This document shows positions 8,299-14,416 of a DNA stretch of 47,263 bases, piece by piece (position 1 is the stretch's first letter; each line of letters opens with the position of its first letter). The notes beneath the pieces are model-generated. The model was not told the origin of the DNA and searched no databases. It saw nothing but the letters and a program-made list of their open reading frames with translations. Source of the stretch: a virus. The translations under genes were made by a program, and so were the position numbers. The stretch is taken from positions 1 through 47,263 of IMG/VR virus record IMGVR_UViG_3300006789_006867; one strand, 5' to 3'.

Positions 8299-9089
8299 TT
8301 GATAGAAAAGAATTTATATCAGAAATGCAAGAGGAGATGACAGTACGAAAATTTGTACGTTATGGAATTAAAGCAATATATGAAAAAAAATTAAAACAAG
8401 CTAAAAAAGAATATCTAGAAGAAACTGTTTTGAGAAACATGATACGTAGGCTAATTTCTGAAGATGCTAGCACGAGTGTTGCTAGCGGCGTACAACACAA
8501 AAACACCGGTATTGTAGAATTAGATAAAGTGCTTAAAGCTACTATAGTGCAAGTGGAAGAGGAATACAAGACTTTAACAACCAAAAAAGAACAACGAGAT
8601 TCTTTTGCCGCTCACTTCCTTGCCACTTTAGATGCAGCTTTAGCCCCTGTTGATGCAAATCGATTTGCGCCGGGTGGAAAAGAAACAGACGAGGAAGCTT
8701 CAATTGAAGATAGAATAAAAGAAGCTATCATGGAAGTAATTGGTGTTGAAGTGGATGAGGAAGAGGCAGAAGAAGCGAAATTTATTCCCGCACGCCCACA
8801 AGATGAAGAAGAGGCAAAGGAAGAAGCAGAAAAAGAAGAAAAAACGTTTCAAGATCTGCCGGGAGCAAATAGAACTGGACGCAACTTTGCAGAAAGGGCA
8901 TGGAATAAAGTTGAAAAACAGATCATTAGCGCATATGAAGATCTAGAAGATGAAGAAGATGCAGACGCATATCGCGATTATATTATTACTAACTTTAAGC
9001 TATATTTCAGAAAATTTGAACAAGAACTAGCTGACGATCTAGATGTACCTGTTGGTGCAGAAGAGGTAGAAGAAGAAGAAGGAGTCTAG
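8295..9089 (+). CDS. Acidic phage protein, probable head/virion component
   Basis: The protein has 264 residues; the ATG overlaps the upstream TGA (ATGA). The N-terminus MIDRKEFISEMQEEM resembles the xxEFIxEx targeting peptides of T4 internal head proteins. A basic amphipathic region, an STG-type segment (HKNTGIVELDKVLK, residues about 72-85), an EEEYKTLTTKKEQRDSF helix and an Ala-rich helix follow. From about residue 145 the chain is very acidic, with Glu runs, then a last helical region before an acidic tail. From memory, similar sequences occur in other marine T4-type phages as uncharacterised proteins. No enzyme motif is seen. A core/scaffold or capsid-packaged role is inferred from composition and neighbours. 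Confidence 0.55.
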   Translation: MIDRKEFISEMQEEMTVRKFVRYGIKAIYEKKLKQAKKEYLEETVLRNMIRRLISEDASTSVASGVQHKNTGIVELDKVLKATIVQVEEEYKTLTTKKEQRDSFAAHFLATLDAALAPVDANRFAPGGKETDEEASIEDRIKEAIMEVIGVEVDEEEAEEAKFIPARPQDEEEAKEEAEKEEKTFQDLPGANRTGRNFAERAWNKVEKQIISAYEDLEDEEDADAYRDYIITNFKLYFRKFEQELADDLDVPVGAEEVEEEEGV

Positions 9090-9230
9090 CTAGTACTGTT
9101 GCAATCCATCATATCTAATATTTCATTTAAATAATATAAAGAATAAAATATAATAAAGATTATAATAGATTGGATTGATTAATTAATCAAACTATGAATT
9201 TATTGTATCATATCTAGAGAGAAAATTTAA
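9090..9230 (+). promoter_or_regulatory. 141-base AT-rich gap with a 16-bp palindrome and -10-like boxes
   Basis: The gap separates the virion block from the Fis-like gene. It contains TATAAT at 9161-9166, a perfect palindrome TTGATTAATTAATCAA at 9175-9190, and a purine-rich AGAGAG shortly before the GTG start at 9231. No -35 pairs well with the -10 box. A promoter/operator for the downstream gene is plausible but not proven. Confidence 0.3.
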
Positions 9231-9581
9231 GTGGTCTGGAAAAAAAGAAAAGTCTCTGGGAAAAATAAAAATTATAGCATCGCAAAGAAACTCCGCAACG
9301 ATCTGAAAAGTAACGAAGAATTTGAGGTAATGTTAAATTCTTTGACACTTGAGGAAGCAATTGCACTCAAGCTTGAATTAGCTTCTAAAGTATTTGGCAA
9401 TAAATTATATGGCATGCCAATATGGTATAGTGCAAAAGAAATTGTACAAGATGCATTATTAAAGTATGCCCTAAGCGCGACAAAATCCAAAAGAGAAGCA
9501 GCAAGATTCTTAGGAATAGCGCCAAGAGAATTGCGAAAACTCTTAAGAAAATTTAAAGTTGAAGATTATTTCGAAAAATAG
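9231..9581 (+). CDS. Small protein with Fis-type helix-turn-helix
   Basis: The protein has 116 residues with a GTG start at 9231. The C-terminal part reads ALSATKSKREAARFLGIAPR followed by ELRKLLRKF. This matches the Fis/NtrC-type DNA-binding helix-turn-helix (x-GNxxxAAxxLGIxRxxLxxxLxxxG). The N-terminus is strongly basic. There is no ATPase or receiver domain, so it is a stand-alone DNA-binding protein, likely a phage transcription factor or nucleoid-type protein. It sits immediately before the tmRNA promoter and could act there. The function is inferred from the HTH alone. Confidence 0.6.
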   Translation: MVWKKRKVSGKNKNYSIAKKLRNDLKSNEEFEVMLNSLTLEEAIALKLELASKVFGNKLYGMPIWYSAKEIVQDALLKYALSATKSKREAARFLGIAPRELRKLLRKFKVEDYFEK

Positions 9582-9582
9582 C

Positions 9583-9611
9583 TTAACATCTTATATACAA
9601 TTGTATATACT
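9583..9611 (+). promoter_or_regulatory. Sigma70-like promoter of the tmRNA, overlapping an 18-bp palindrome
   Basis: TTAACA at 9583-9588 and TATACT at 9606-9611 are separated by exactly 17 bases. Transcription would begin near 9618, a few bases before the mature tmRNA 5' end at 9624. A perfect palindrome TATATACAATTGTATATA (9592-9609) fills the spacer and overlaps the -10, so a dimeric regulator bound there would block the promoter. Spacing and position support a host-polymerase promoter. Confidence 0.6.
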
Positions 9612-9623
9612 AATAGCAATAAT

Positions 9624-9937
9624 GGGGGTGAAAAGGTTTCGACGGAGAATGGATAAAATAAACGTGCAAGGCTGTGTGGGTAGCACAGTAAAAATACTCA
9701 ATTTTTATAAAAGCCAACGATAATGTTGAACTTGATTACGCCTTAGCTGCGTAATTTGGAGTTTCTAGCACTCCATTAAGGAAGCTAGGCAGCTTTCCAG
9801 TTTTTCAAGAAAGTCACAAAACTGGTGGTACGCGCATGCAGGGTTTGAGTTTGTCAGAGTTCAAATAACTGACTAATCTTGTGAATGACGTTGTTTTTGA
9901 GGTTTTTCGGACTCGGGTTCGACTCCCGACACTTCCA
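9624..9937 (+). ncRNA. ssrA: Transfer-messenger RNA (tmRNA, one-piece form)
   Basis: The 5' end GGGGGTGAAAAGGTTTCGACGG and the 3' T-arm TCGGGTTCGACTCCCGA are the classic tmRNA ends. The acceptor stem pairs GGGGGTG (9624-9630) with CACTTCC (9930-9936), including G-U at the third pair, the identity element for alanyl-tRNA synthetase. Base 9937 is the discriminator A. CCA is not encoded (CTG follows), so it must be added after transcription. The internal frame from GCC 9713 gives ANDNVELDYALAA and stops at TAA 9752. The roughly 175 bases after the tag include pairable segments expected for pseudoknots. The RNA would rescue stalled ribosomes and mark proteins for ClpXP-type proteases. The next gene begins 17 bases downstream, so the 3' end probably needs processing. 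Confidence 0.96.
9713..9754 (+). other. tmRNA tag reading frame: ANDNVELDYALAA
   Basis: The resume codon is GCC at 9713-9715 and the stop is TAA at 9752-9754, giving 13 residues. Starting with Ala-Asn-Asp and ending in Ala-Leu-Ala-Ala is typical of bacterial tags recognised by ClpX through the C-terminal LAA. The central NVELDY is not a tag I recognise from a specific genus. Confidence 0.9.
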
Positions 9938-9954
9938 CTGATATAGGAGATCAT

Positions 9955-10212
9955 ATGAATAAATCTGATGAATCAAATAATAAAAAGTGGGTTAACGTTG
10001 GTATGTTTAATACATACGAGGAGGCAAGAGATGCAGCTATGACTTATGATGATGATGCAGAAACCATTCATTTAAAGATTAAGAGAGGCACATCTTCAAA
10101 TAGAGAAATATTCAGATTAAAACTCTGGGTTAAACCAGAAGAAAAACCAAAATCTAATAAAAAAAAGAGCCGAGGAAAGAAAAATGAAAACAACAAGAAG
10201 ATTCACAATTGA
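9955..10212 (+). CDS. Small hypothetical protein with basic C-terminal tail
   Basis: The protein has 85 residues; ATG 9955 follows TAGGAGA (9945-9951). The central part alternates strand-like and helical segments (VNVGMFNTYEEARDAAMTYD, then HLKIKRG and FRLKLWVKP) and looks like a small alpha/beta fold. The last 20 residues are almost all Lys/Asn/Arg/Ser. It begins 17 bases after the tmRNA 3' end and overlaps the next gene by 29 bases, suggesting co-transcription. No family recognised. Confidence 0.6.
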   Translation: MNKSDESNNKKWVNVGMFNTYEEARDAAMTYDDDAETIHLKIKRGTSSNREIFRLKLWVKPEEKPKSNKKKSRGKKNENNKKIHN

Positions 10213-10390
10213 TAAAAGAGGTAGAAAAGCTTACGTAGGAAGCAGAGTGTTGTTTCGAAATAGAACATGGCTTATTGAAGATATTGATTATTTAAGTTGG
10301 AACACAAATCAGTATTTAACACTAACTGATCCTAGAAATAAAACTAGTAAATTGCAATTTATATCTCCTAAAGAAGTGAGCACTATATAA
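10184..10390 (+). CDS. Small basic beta-rich hypothetical protein
   Basis: The protein has 68 residues; ATG 10184 follows a GAGG-containing site inside the preceding gene. The sequence is strand-rich (KAYVGSRVLFRNRTWLIEDI, then QYLTLTDPRN) and may form a small SH3- or KOW-like barrel, which is a guess from the pattern. It ends in TAATG overlap with the next start. No signal peptide, cysteines or catalytic motif. Confidence 0.55.
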   Translation: MKTTRRFTIDKRGRKAYVGSRVLFRNRTWLIEDIDYLSWNTNQYLTLTDPRNKTSKLQFISPKEVSTI

Positions 10391-10740
10391 TGAATACTAA
10401 ATTATATGCAGATGAGGTACGTTATGTATGTAACCCTCAAACGTTCAGTATTGTAATGTGCTATAAGGTGCCTAGTATGAATAATAAAGGAGATTATGTT
10501 GATGTTTCCTTTTATGAAAATCAGAATTTGTCTTTTACATGCGAGGACATGATGAAATTTCCAACTAAACGTATACATTTTGACGATCAATTATCTCACA
10601 TGTTGTATAACATCTTTTCGAATTATGATAGAGATGAATTTCAAAGTTATGTGTTGTATGACGAGATACAAGGCATGCAATTTTATGATAGGTTAACTGC
10701 AGTGAAAAACACATTGGGATCAATTATTTGGGAAAAGTAG
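10390..10740 (+). CDS. Hypothetical phage protein
   Basis: The protein has 116 residues and its start overlaps the preceding stop (TAATG). It is mixed alpha/beta with several aromatic residues and a central DDQLSHMLYNIFSNYDRDEF helix. No motif is recognised. Its stop codon (TAG 10738-10740) directly abuts the stop codon of the converging minus-strand gene, so nothing separates the two transcripts here. It is the last gene of the small run that follows the tmRNA. Confidence 0.55.
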   Translation: MNTKLYADEVRYVCNPQTFSIVMCYKVPSMNNKGDYVDVSFYENQNLSFTCEDMMKFPTKRIHFDDQLSHMLYNIFSNYDRDEFQSYVLYDEIQGMQFYDRLTAVKNTLGSIIWEK

Positions 10741-11478
10741 CTATAAATTTGAATATTTTTCTACATTAGTTTCAATGAAGTGCTTTATTTCTTCATAAGT
10801 TGGTCCAATTGTAATCATGGGAAAAGCTACATGTACAGAGTGGATCAATCCTACTATTTGCATGTGACTGTTTAATACTGGAGATCCAGAACTTCCACCA
10901 GCAGCAGGAATGCTATATACAGCTGCACCGCTACTAACTCCATTGTAAAAACCTTCTAATATTGGCATCATATTGATATCAAATATACCTGCAGGCGCTG
11001 CTAGATTATATAATCTATCTCCAGGTTTTGGTTCATTTGGGGAAACTGTTAATGCCCTTTTGTTTGTCAATCCAGTTGCATACATAAGGCAAATATCGGC
11101 TTGGATATCATAAGCCAGTGTTATTCCAACATGTTCGTTACCATCTAGATCGACTATTTTATGTTCTAAAAGTCTGTTAGCGTCCTCATCACGATCTCTG
11201 CATACATGTGCAGCAGTCATGACAAAGGATCCTCTTTCTCCAACACCAACAATAAAACCAGATCCTGCATATGACAATGTACGTCTAGAGCACATTCCAG
11301 CTACACAATTTTTAATTGTGATTTTAGATTTTATTTTTATAAAAGCTTCTCTTGGGAGATTGCTTTGCATATATTCATCATGGCGACTAACATGGTGAGA
11401 AAAAGGAGGATTACTACAGCTGCTGATGTGAGAAAAAATGAAAATTATTAATAGAAACATTGTTTTTTTGTATTTCAT
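10741..11478 (-). CDS. Secreted lipoprotein trypsin-like serine protease
   Basis: The protein has 245 residues and is the only minus-strand gene. A strong Shine-Dalgarno (AGGAGG on the minus strand, about 11488-11493) precedes ATG 11478. The N-terminus is a lipoprotein signal: Lys-rich start, hydrophobic core, lipobox Ile-Ser-Ser-Cys with Cys21. The mature part has a chymotrypsin/HtrA-type triad: TAAHVC with His91, QADICLM with Asp128, and GGSSGSP with Ser197. There is no PDZ domain. A Cys58/Cys63 pair may form a disulfide. It should be anchored in the envelope and face the periplasm or outside. Its separate strand and own regulatory region suggest expression independent of the phage operons. 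Plausible roles are superinfection exclusion, cleavage of envelope proteins or defence against host proteins. Confidence 0.85.
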   Translation of the reverse strand: MKYKKTMFLLIIFIFSHISSCSNPPFSHHVSRHDEYMQSNLPREAFIKIKSKITIKNCVAGMCSRRTLSYAGSGFIVGVGERGSFVMTAAHVCRDRDEDANRLLEHKIVDLDGNEHVGITLAYDIQADICLMYATGLTNKRALTVSPNEPKPGDRLYNLAAPAGIFDINMMPILEGFYNGVSSGAAVYSIPAAGGSSGSPVLNSHMQIVGLIHSVHVAFPMITIGPTYEEIKHFIETNVEKYSNL

Positions 11479-11501
11479 GCGATGCGCCTCCTAAAATAAC
11501 T

Positions 11502-11530
11502 AGTATAGAACAGCTTAAAAGCAGCTGTTC
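11502..11530 (-). promoter_or_regulatory. Inverted repeat and -10-like box upstream of the minus-strand protease gene
   Basis: GAACAGCT (11508-11515) and AGCTGTTC (11523-11530) form a perfect 8-bp inverted repeat with a 7-base spacer. On the minus strand a TATACT -10-like box (11502-11507) lies immediately downstream, 25-30 bases before the start codon. The repeat therefore covers the -35 region and could be a repressor site. Read as RNA it could also be a hairpin, but no T-run follows on either strand, so a terminator is less likely. Confidence 0.4.
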
Positions 11531-11582
11531 GGTTTTAAAACAGATCCCCCAATACTGGTGAATTTCGAAATATCTATCTATT

Positions 11583-11590
11583 TATAATAA
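11583..11590 (+). promoter_or_regulatory. Candidate -10 / late-type promoter box for the phoH operon
   Basis: TATAATAA stands 24 bases before the PhoH start codon in the divergent intergenic gap (11479-11613). It resembles both a sigma70 -10 and the T4 late box TATAAATA. No clear -35 lies 16-18 bases upstream. Since the left neighbour runs on the other strand, a + promoter must lie in this gap. Confidence 0.4.
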
Positions 11591-11613
11591 TATTCCTGCG
11601 CAAAGGGAAATAC

Positions 11614-12939
11614 ATGGCTAAAAAAATATATGTTCTCGACACCAGCGTATATCTAACTGACGCGAACTCTTTAACCTCATATGGAAATAACGATATTGTA
11701 ATTCCATTTAAAGTTTTAGAGGAAGTAGACAATCATAAAAAAAGACAAGATAGTGTTGGATCTAATGCTAGAAATGTTATTCGTAAATTAGACTCTCTCA
11801 GAGAAAAAGGAAGTTTATTCAAAGGAGTGAGAATAGATAAAGGTAAAGGTTTAATAACAGTTAAAAATTTTAAGTTTGCAAATTTACCTGAAGATATTGA
11901 TTATAAAATACCAGATAATGAAATCATTGGTGTCGCCATGGCGGAAAAAAGATTAAGTTTAAATAGAAAGGTAATTGTAGTTTCACGCGACATCAACATG
12001 CGCGTTAAGTGTGATGCTTTGGGACTCTTAACCGAGGATTATATAACCAATCAAGTTGTAAAGGACACAACTCATATATATGATGGATACGTAACTCACT
12101 TGGTAGATGATCAAACAATTGATCAATTTTATAGTGGGGAAGATATTTTCTTAGAAAAGGAGGATATTAAATTATTTCCTAATCAATATATGATGTTGGT
12201 GTCAAACTCTAATGATAAAAAAACTGCGCTGGCAAGATTTATAAATTATACATCTCCATTACAAAGAGTGAATGGAATCAATTCTAAGAAAAAAATATGG
12301 GGAATTAGAGCAAGAAATAAAGAGCAGACATTTGCATTAGATTTGTTGATGGATCCCAATGTGCATGTGGTGACGTTGGTTGGAAAAGCTGGGAGCGGCA
12401 AAACATTAATGGCTATAGCTGCCGGATTAGAACAAGTTGTTGAAGAGACGACAGCAGCTAGATATAAAAGATTGGTAGTTTCCAGACCTATTCAGCCTAT
12501 GGGTAAAGATATTGGTTATTTGCCTGGTTCCATGGAAGAAAAAATGAGCCCATGGTTGATGCCAATACAAGACAATTTACGATTTCTAATGGGGAATGAT
12601 AAAGAAACACTTAAAATGTATACAGAGAACGGTACGATCGAAATTGAAGCTTTAACTTATATAAGGGGGCGTTCTCTTGCAGATTCTTATATAATCATTG
12701 ATGAGGCACAAAATTTGTCTGCTCATGAACTTAAAACAATCATTACGAGAGTGGGGGAAAATACTAAAATTATATTAACAGGCGACGTCGAGCAAATCGA
12801 TAATGCATATGTTGACGAAACCTCTAATGGACTAACTTATGCAATTGAAAAATTTAAATATTATGAGTTAGCAGGACATATCACCTTAACTAAGGGTGAA
12901 AGATCTAAAGTAGCTACGTTAGCAGCAAAAATACTTTAA
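11614..12939 (+). CDS. phoH: PIN domain-PhoH ATPase fusion
   Basis: The protein has 441 residues; ATG 11614 follows AAAGGGAAA. Residues 1-150 are a PIN-type ribonuclease domain: KIYVLDTSVYLTD at the start, an acidic EEVDNHK near residue 40, DNEIIGVA near residue 105 and VSRDINMR near residue 125 carry the expected acidic residues. Residues about 225-441 are the PhoH P-loop ATPase: GKAGSGKT (257-264), SRPIQPMGKDIGYLPGS, IIIDEAQN (Walker B, Asp363/Glu364) and LTGDVEQID. The PIN-PhoH arrangement is the PhoH2 type, which couples RNA unwinding to cleavage. Phage phoH genes are common, but many lack the PIN part. It probably acts on RNA in the infected cell. The phosphate-starvation link is historical and not shown here. 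Confidence 0.92.
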   Translation: MAKKIYVLDTSVYLTDANSLTSYGNNDIVIPFKVLEEVDNHKKRQDSVGSNARNVIRKLDSLREKGSLFKGVRIDKGKGLITVKNFKFANLPEDIDYKIPDNEIIGVAMAEKRLSLNRKVIVVSRDINMRVKCDALGLLTEDYITNQVVKDTTHIYDGYVTHLVDDQTIDQFYSGEDIFLEKEDIKLFPNQYMMLVSNSNDKKTALARFINYTSPLQRVNGINSKKKIWGIRARNKEQTFALDLLMDPNVHVVTLVGKAGSGKTLMAIAAGLEQVVEETTAARYKRLVVSRPIQPMGKDIGYLPGSMEEKMSPWLMPIQDNLRFLMGNDKETLKMYTENGTIEIEALTYIRGRSLADSYIIIDEAQNLSAHELKTIITRVGENTKIILTGDVEQIDNAYVDETSNGLTYAIEKFKYYELAGHITLTKGERSKVATLAAKIL

Positions 12940-12982
12940 ATTAAAAATGAAACTAATTTAGTATATAAAACAGGAGAATGTT

Positions 12983-13315
12983 ATGACTGATACGTTGAAA
13001 GAGGAAGATTTTAAACCAGATATTTTACAGCCAATTGGTTTAGATAATGAGATGAAGAAGTGGTTGGTTAATTATGTGGGAGAAAAATTGCAACCTGAAG
13101 ATGATGAAGTGAATGTTGAAATGGTAATTCAAGTTATGGCTAAGGAATTTCCAGAATTCTTATTGCCTGTTGCTGAAGAAAATTTTATTAGAGGCTACAA
13201 GCAGGGGTTAAATGATGCGGAAATTGCGCAAAAAGAGTGGCAGGAAAATTTGCAAAAGCAATTAGATGAAAGAGGAATAACGTTACAAATAAACAATGAG
13301 AATAGATTATATTAA
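12983..13315 (+). CDS. Conserved small phage protein of unknown function
   Basis: The protein has 110 residues; ATG 12983 follows AGGAGA. It is acidic and helical. The segment FPEFLLPVAEENFIRGYKQG (residues about 54-73) is of a type I recall from uncharacterised proteins of marine T4-type phages next to similar genes. There are no cysteines, membrane segment or catalytic motif. It overlaps the following metalloprotease gene by 20 bases, so the two are probably co-translated and may act together. Confidence 0.6.
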   Translation: MTDTLKEEDFKPDILQPIGLDNEMKKWLVNYVGEKLQPEDDEVNVEMVIQVMAKEFPEFLLPVAEENFIRGYKQGLNDAEIAQKEWQENLQKQLDERGITLQINNENRLY

Positions 13316-13973
13316 AAAATCTGCTATTAAAGCTTTAAGAGAAAGGAAAGAAAAATTTTTATTTAACAACATATTAGTTTTTCTTAAGGACGATCTTCCG
13401 GAAACTGTTGATATAGAAGTAGTGCTGAAAAAAATTGAAGAAACGGTACCGAAGCACTTCTTTTATTTAATAGATGCGATATATGTCGGACATTTTGATA
13501 TATTTGTTCAAAATCAAACCAACGCTGCCTATAAAGATGGCGCAATTTATGTTTCAAACGCGCAAGATGACGCGAATGACATGGTTAATGATATTGTACA
13601 TGAAATCGCTCATTCAGCCGAAGAAATATATGGAGAAGATCTATATGGAGATAACGTTATAGAGTTGGAGTTTCTTGGGAAAAGAAAAAGACTATATCAA
13701 ATATTAGATTATGAAGGGTATAAAGTAAATTTGACAGACTTTTATAATACTGAATATTCAGAAAAGTTTGATGAGCTGTTGTATCGTGAAATTGGGTATA
13801 ATATATTACAAAGCTTTACTTCTGGTTTGTTTGTGTCTCCATATGGCGCCACTAGCTTGCGAGAGTATTTTGCTAATTGCTTTGAACATTACTACTTATA
13901 TAACAGACAATTAGTGAAAAAGCTAAGTCCCACGGTATATAATAAATTAGAAAATATAGGAGATCTTACATGA
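13296..13973 (+). CDS. HExxH metalloprotease (gluzincin, lethal-factor-like pattern)
   Basis: The protein has 225 residues and its ATG lies within the end of the previous gene. The zinc site is HEIAH at 102-106 in the helix DIVHEIAHSAEE. A second helix about 85 residues later, REYFANCFEHYYL, starts with Glu190. HExxH followed by an EYFA-type helix resembles the anthrax lethal-factor/Pro-Pro endopeptidase group of gluzincins. No signal peptide, so intracellular. It is unrelated by eye to the other metalloprotease at 4982-5785 outside the zinc motif. The substrate is unknown; candidates are a host regulatory protein or a virion precursor. Confidence 0.72.
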   Translation: MRIDYIKKSAIKALRERKEKFLFNNILVFLKDDLPETVDIEVVLKKIEETVPKHFFYLIDAIYVGHFDIFVQNQTNAAYKDGAIYVSNAQDDANDMVNDIVHEIAHSAEEIYGEDLYGDNVIELEFLGKRKRLYQILDYEGYKVNLTDFYNTEYSEKFDELLYREIGYNILQSFTSGLFVSPYGATSLREYFANCFEHYYLYNRQLVKKLSPTVYNKLENIGDLT

Positions 13974-14416
13974 GCTATAAACAAGGAAAATATGATAGTT
14001 ATTTAAAATGGACAGTGGATAAAAAAGCTGGCACGGTAACGGTTACTGCTAATATTAAATATAATGATGGAGCTAAAAGCGCTAGCAAGCGAATAGAAAT
14101 TGATGCATCAACAGTCAGAAGGGTGCTTTTAGGTGCAGGTATTGAAGCTGAACGATTAATATCAGGCACTTCCAAGGTTAATAGCCACCAACCGAATAGT
14201 CAAACAGGGCAGTGGGTGTGGACAACCAAAGGACACAATGAAAATACAACTCGCACTGTAAATGCTCCTAGAAAAACCACTAGAAAAACCACTAGAAAAG
14301 CCACTAGAAAAACTGTAGCAACCCGCACACGCACCAGCGCAAAAAAAACATTGACAAATGAAAAAACAACAGTTACACTGGATCCAAAGAATACTAATAC
14401 ACAAGAAGGTGGATAA
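13970..14416 (+). CDS. Small protein with arginine/lysine/threonine-repeat tail
   Basis: The protein has 148 residues and its start overlaps the previous stop (ATGA). Residues 1-90 are strand-rich (YLKWTVDKKAGTVTVTANI), suggesting a small beta fold. Residues about 98-122 are a highly basic repeat of Thr-Arg-Lys encoded by a 12-bp tandem repeat, followed by a Thr/Asn-rich end. The tail is typical of nonspecific nucleic-acid contact. A DNA- or RNA-binding role is inferred, and the neighbouring nuclease gene (stop/start overlap TAATG) suggests a joint task. Confidence 0.55.
   Translation: MSYKQGKYDSYLKWTVDKKAGTVTVTANIKYNDGAKSASKRIEIDASTVRRVLLGAGIEAERLISGTSKVNSHQPNSQTGQWVWTTKGHNENTTRTVNAPRKTTRKTTRKATRKTVATRTRTSAKKTLTNEKTTVTLDPKNTNTQEGG
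14268..14315 (+). repeat. Four 12-bp in-frame tandem repeats
   Basis: Units of the form CTAGAAAAACCA at 14268-14279, 14280-14291, 14292-14303 (one change) and 14304-14315 (end diverged) encode Thr-Arg-Lys-Thr type repeats in the basic tail of the preceding protein. Confidence 0.8.

Noticed and set aside
9624-9937. A tRNA gene at the T-arm near 9911-9937
   Set aside because: The T-arm and acceptor belong to the tmRNA; there is no anticodon arm in the spacing of a normal tRNA.
11508-11530. Rho-independent terminator
   Set aside because: The hairpin is not GC-rich and no T-run follows on either strand; an operator fits the position better.
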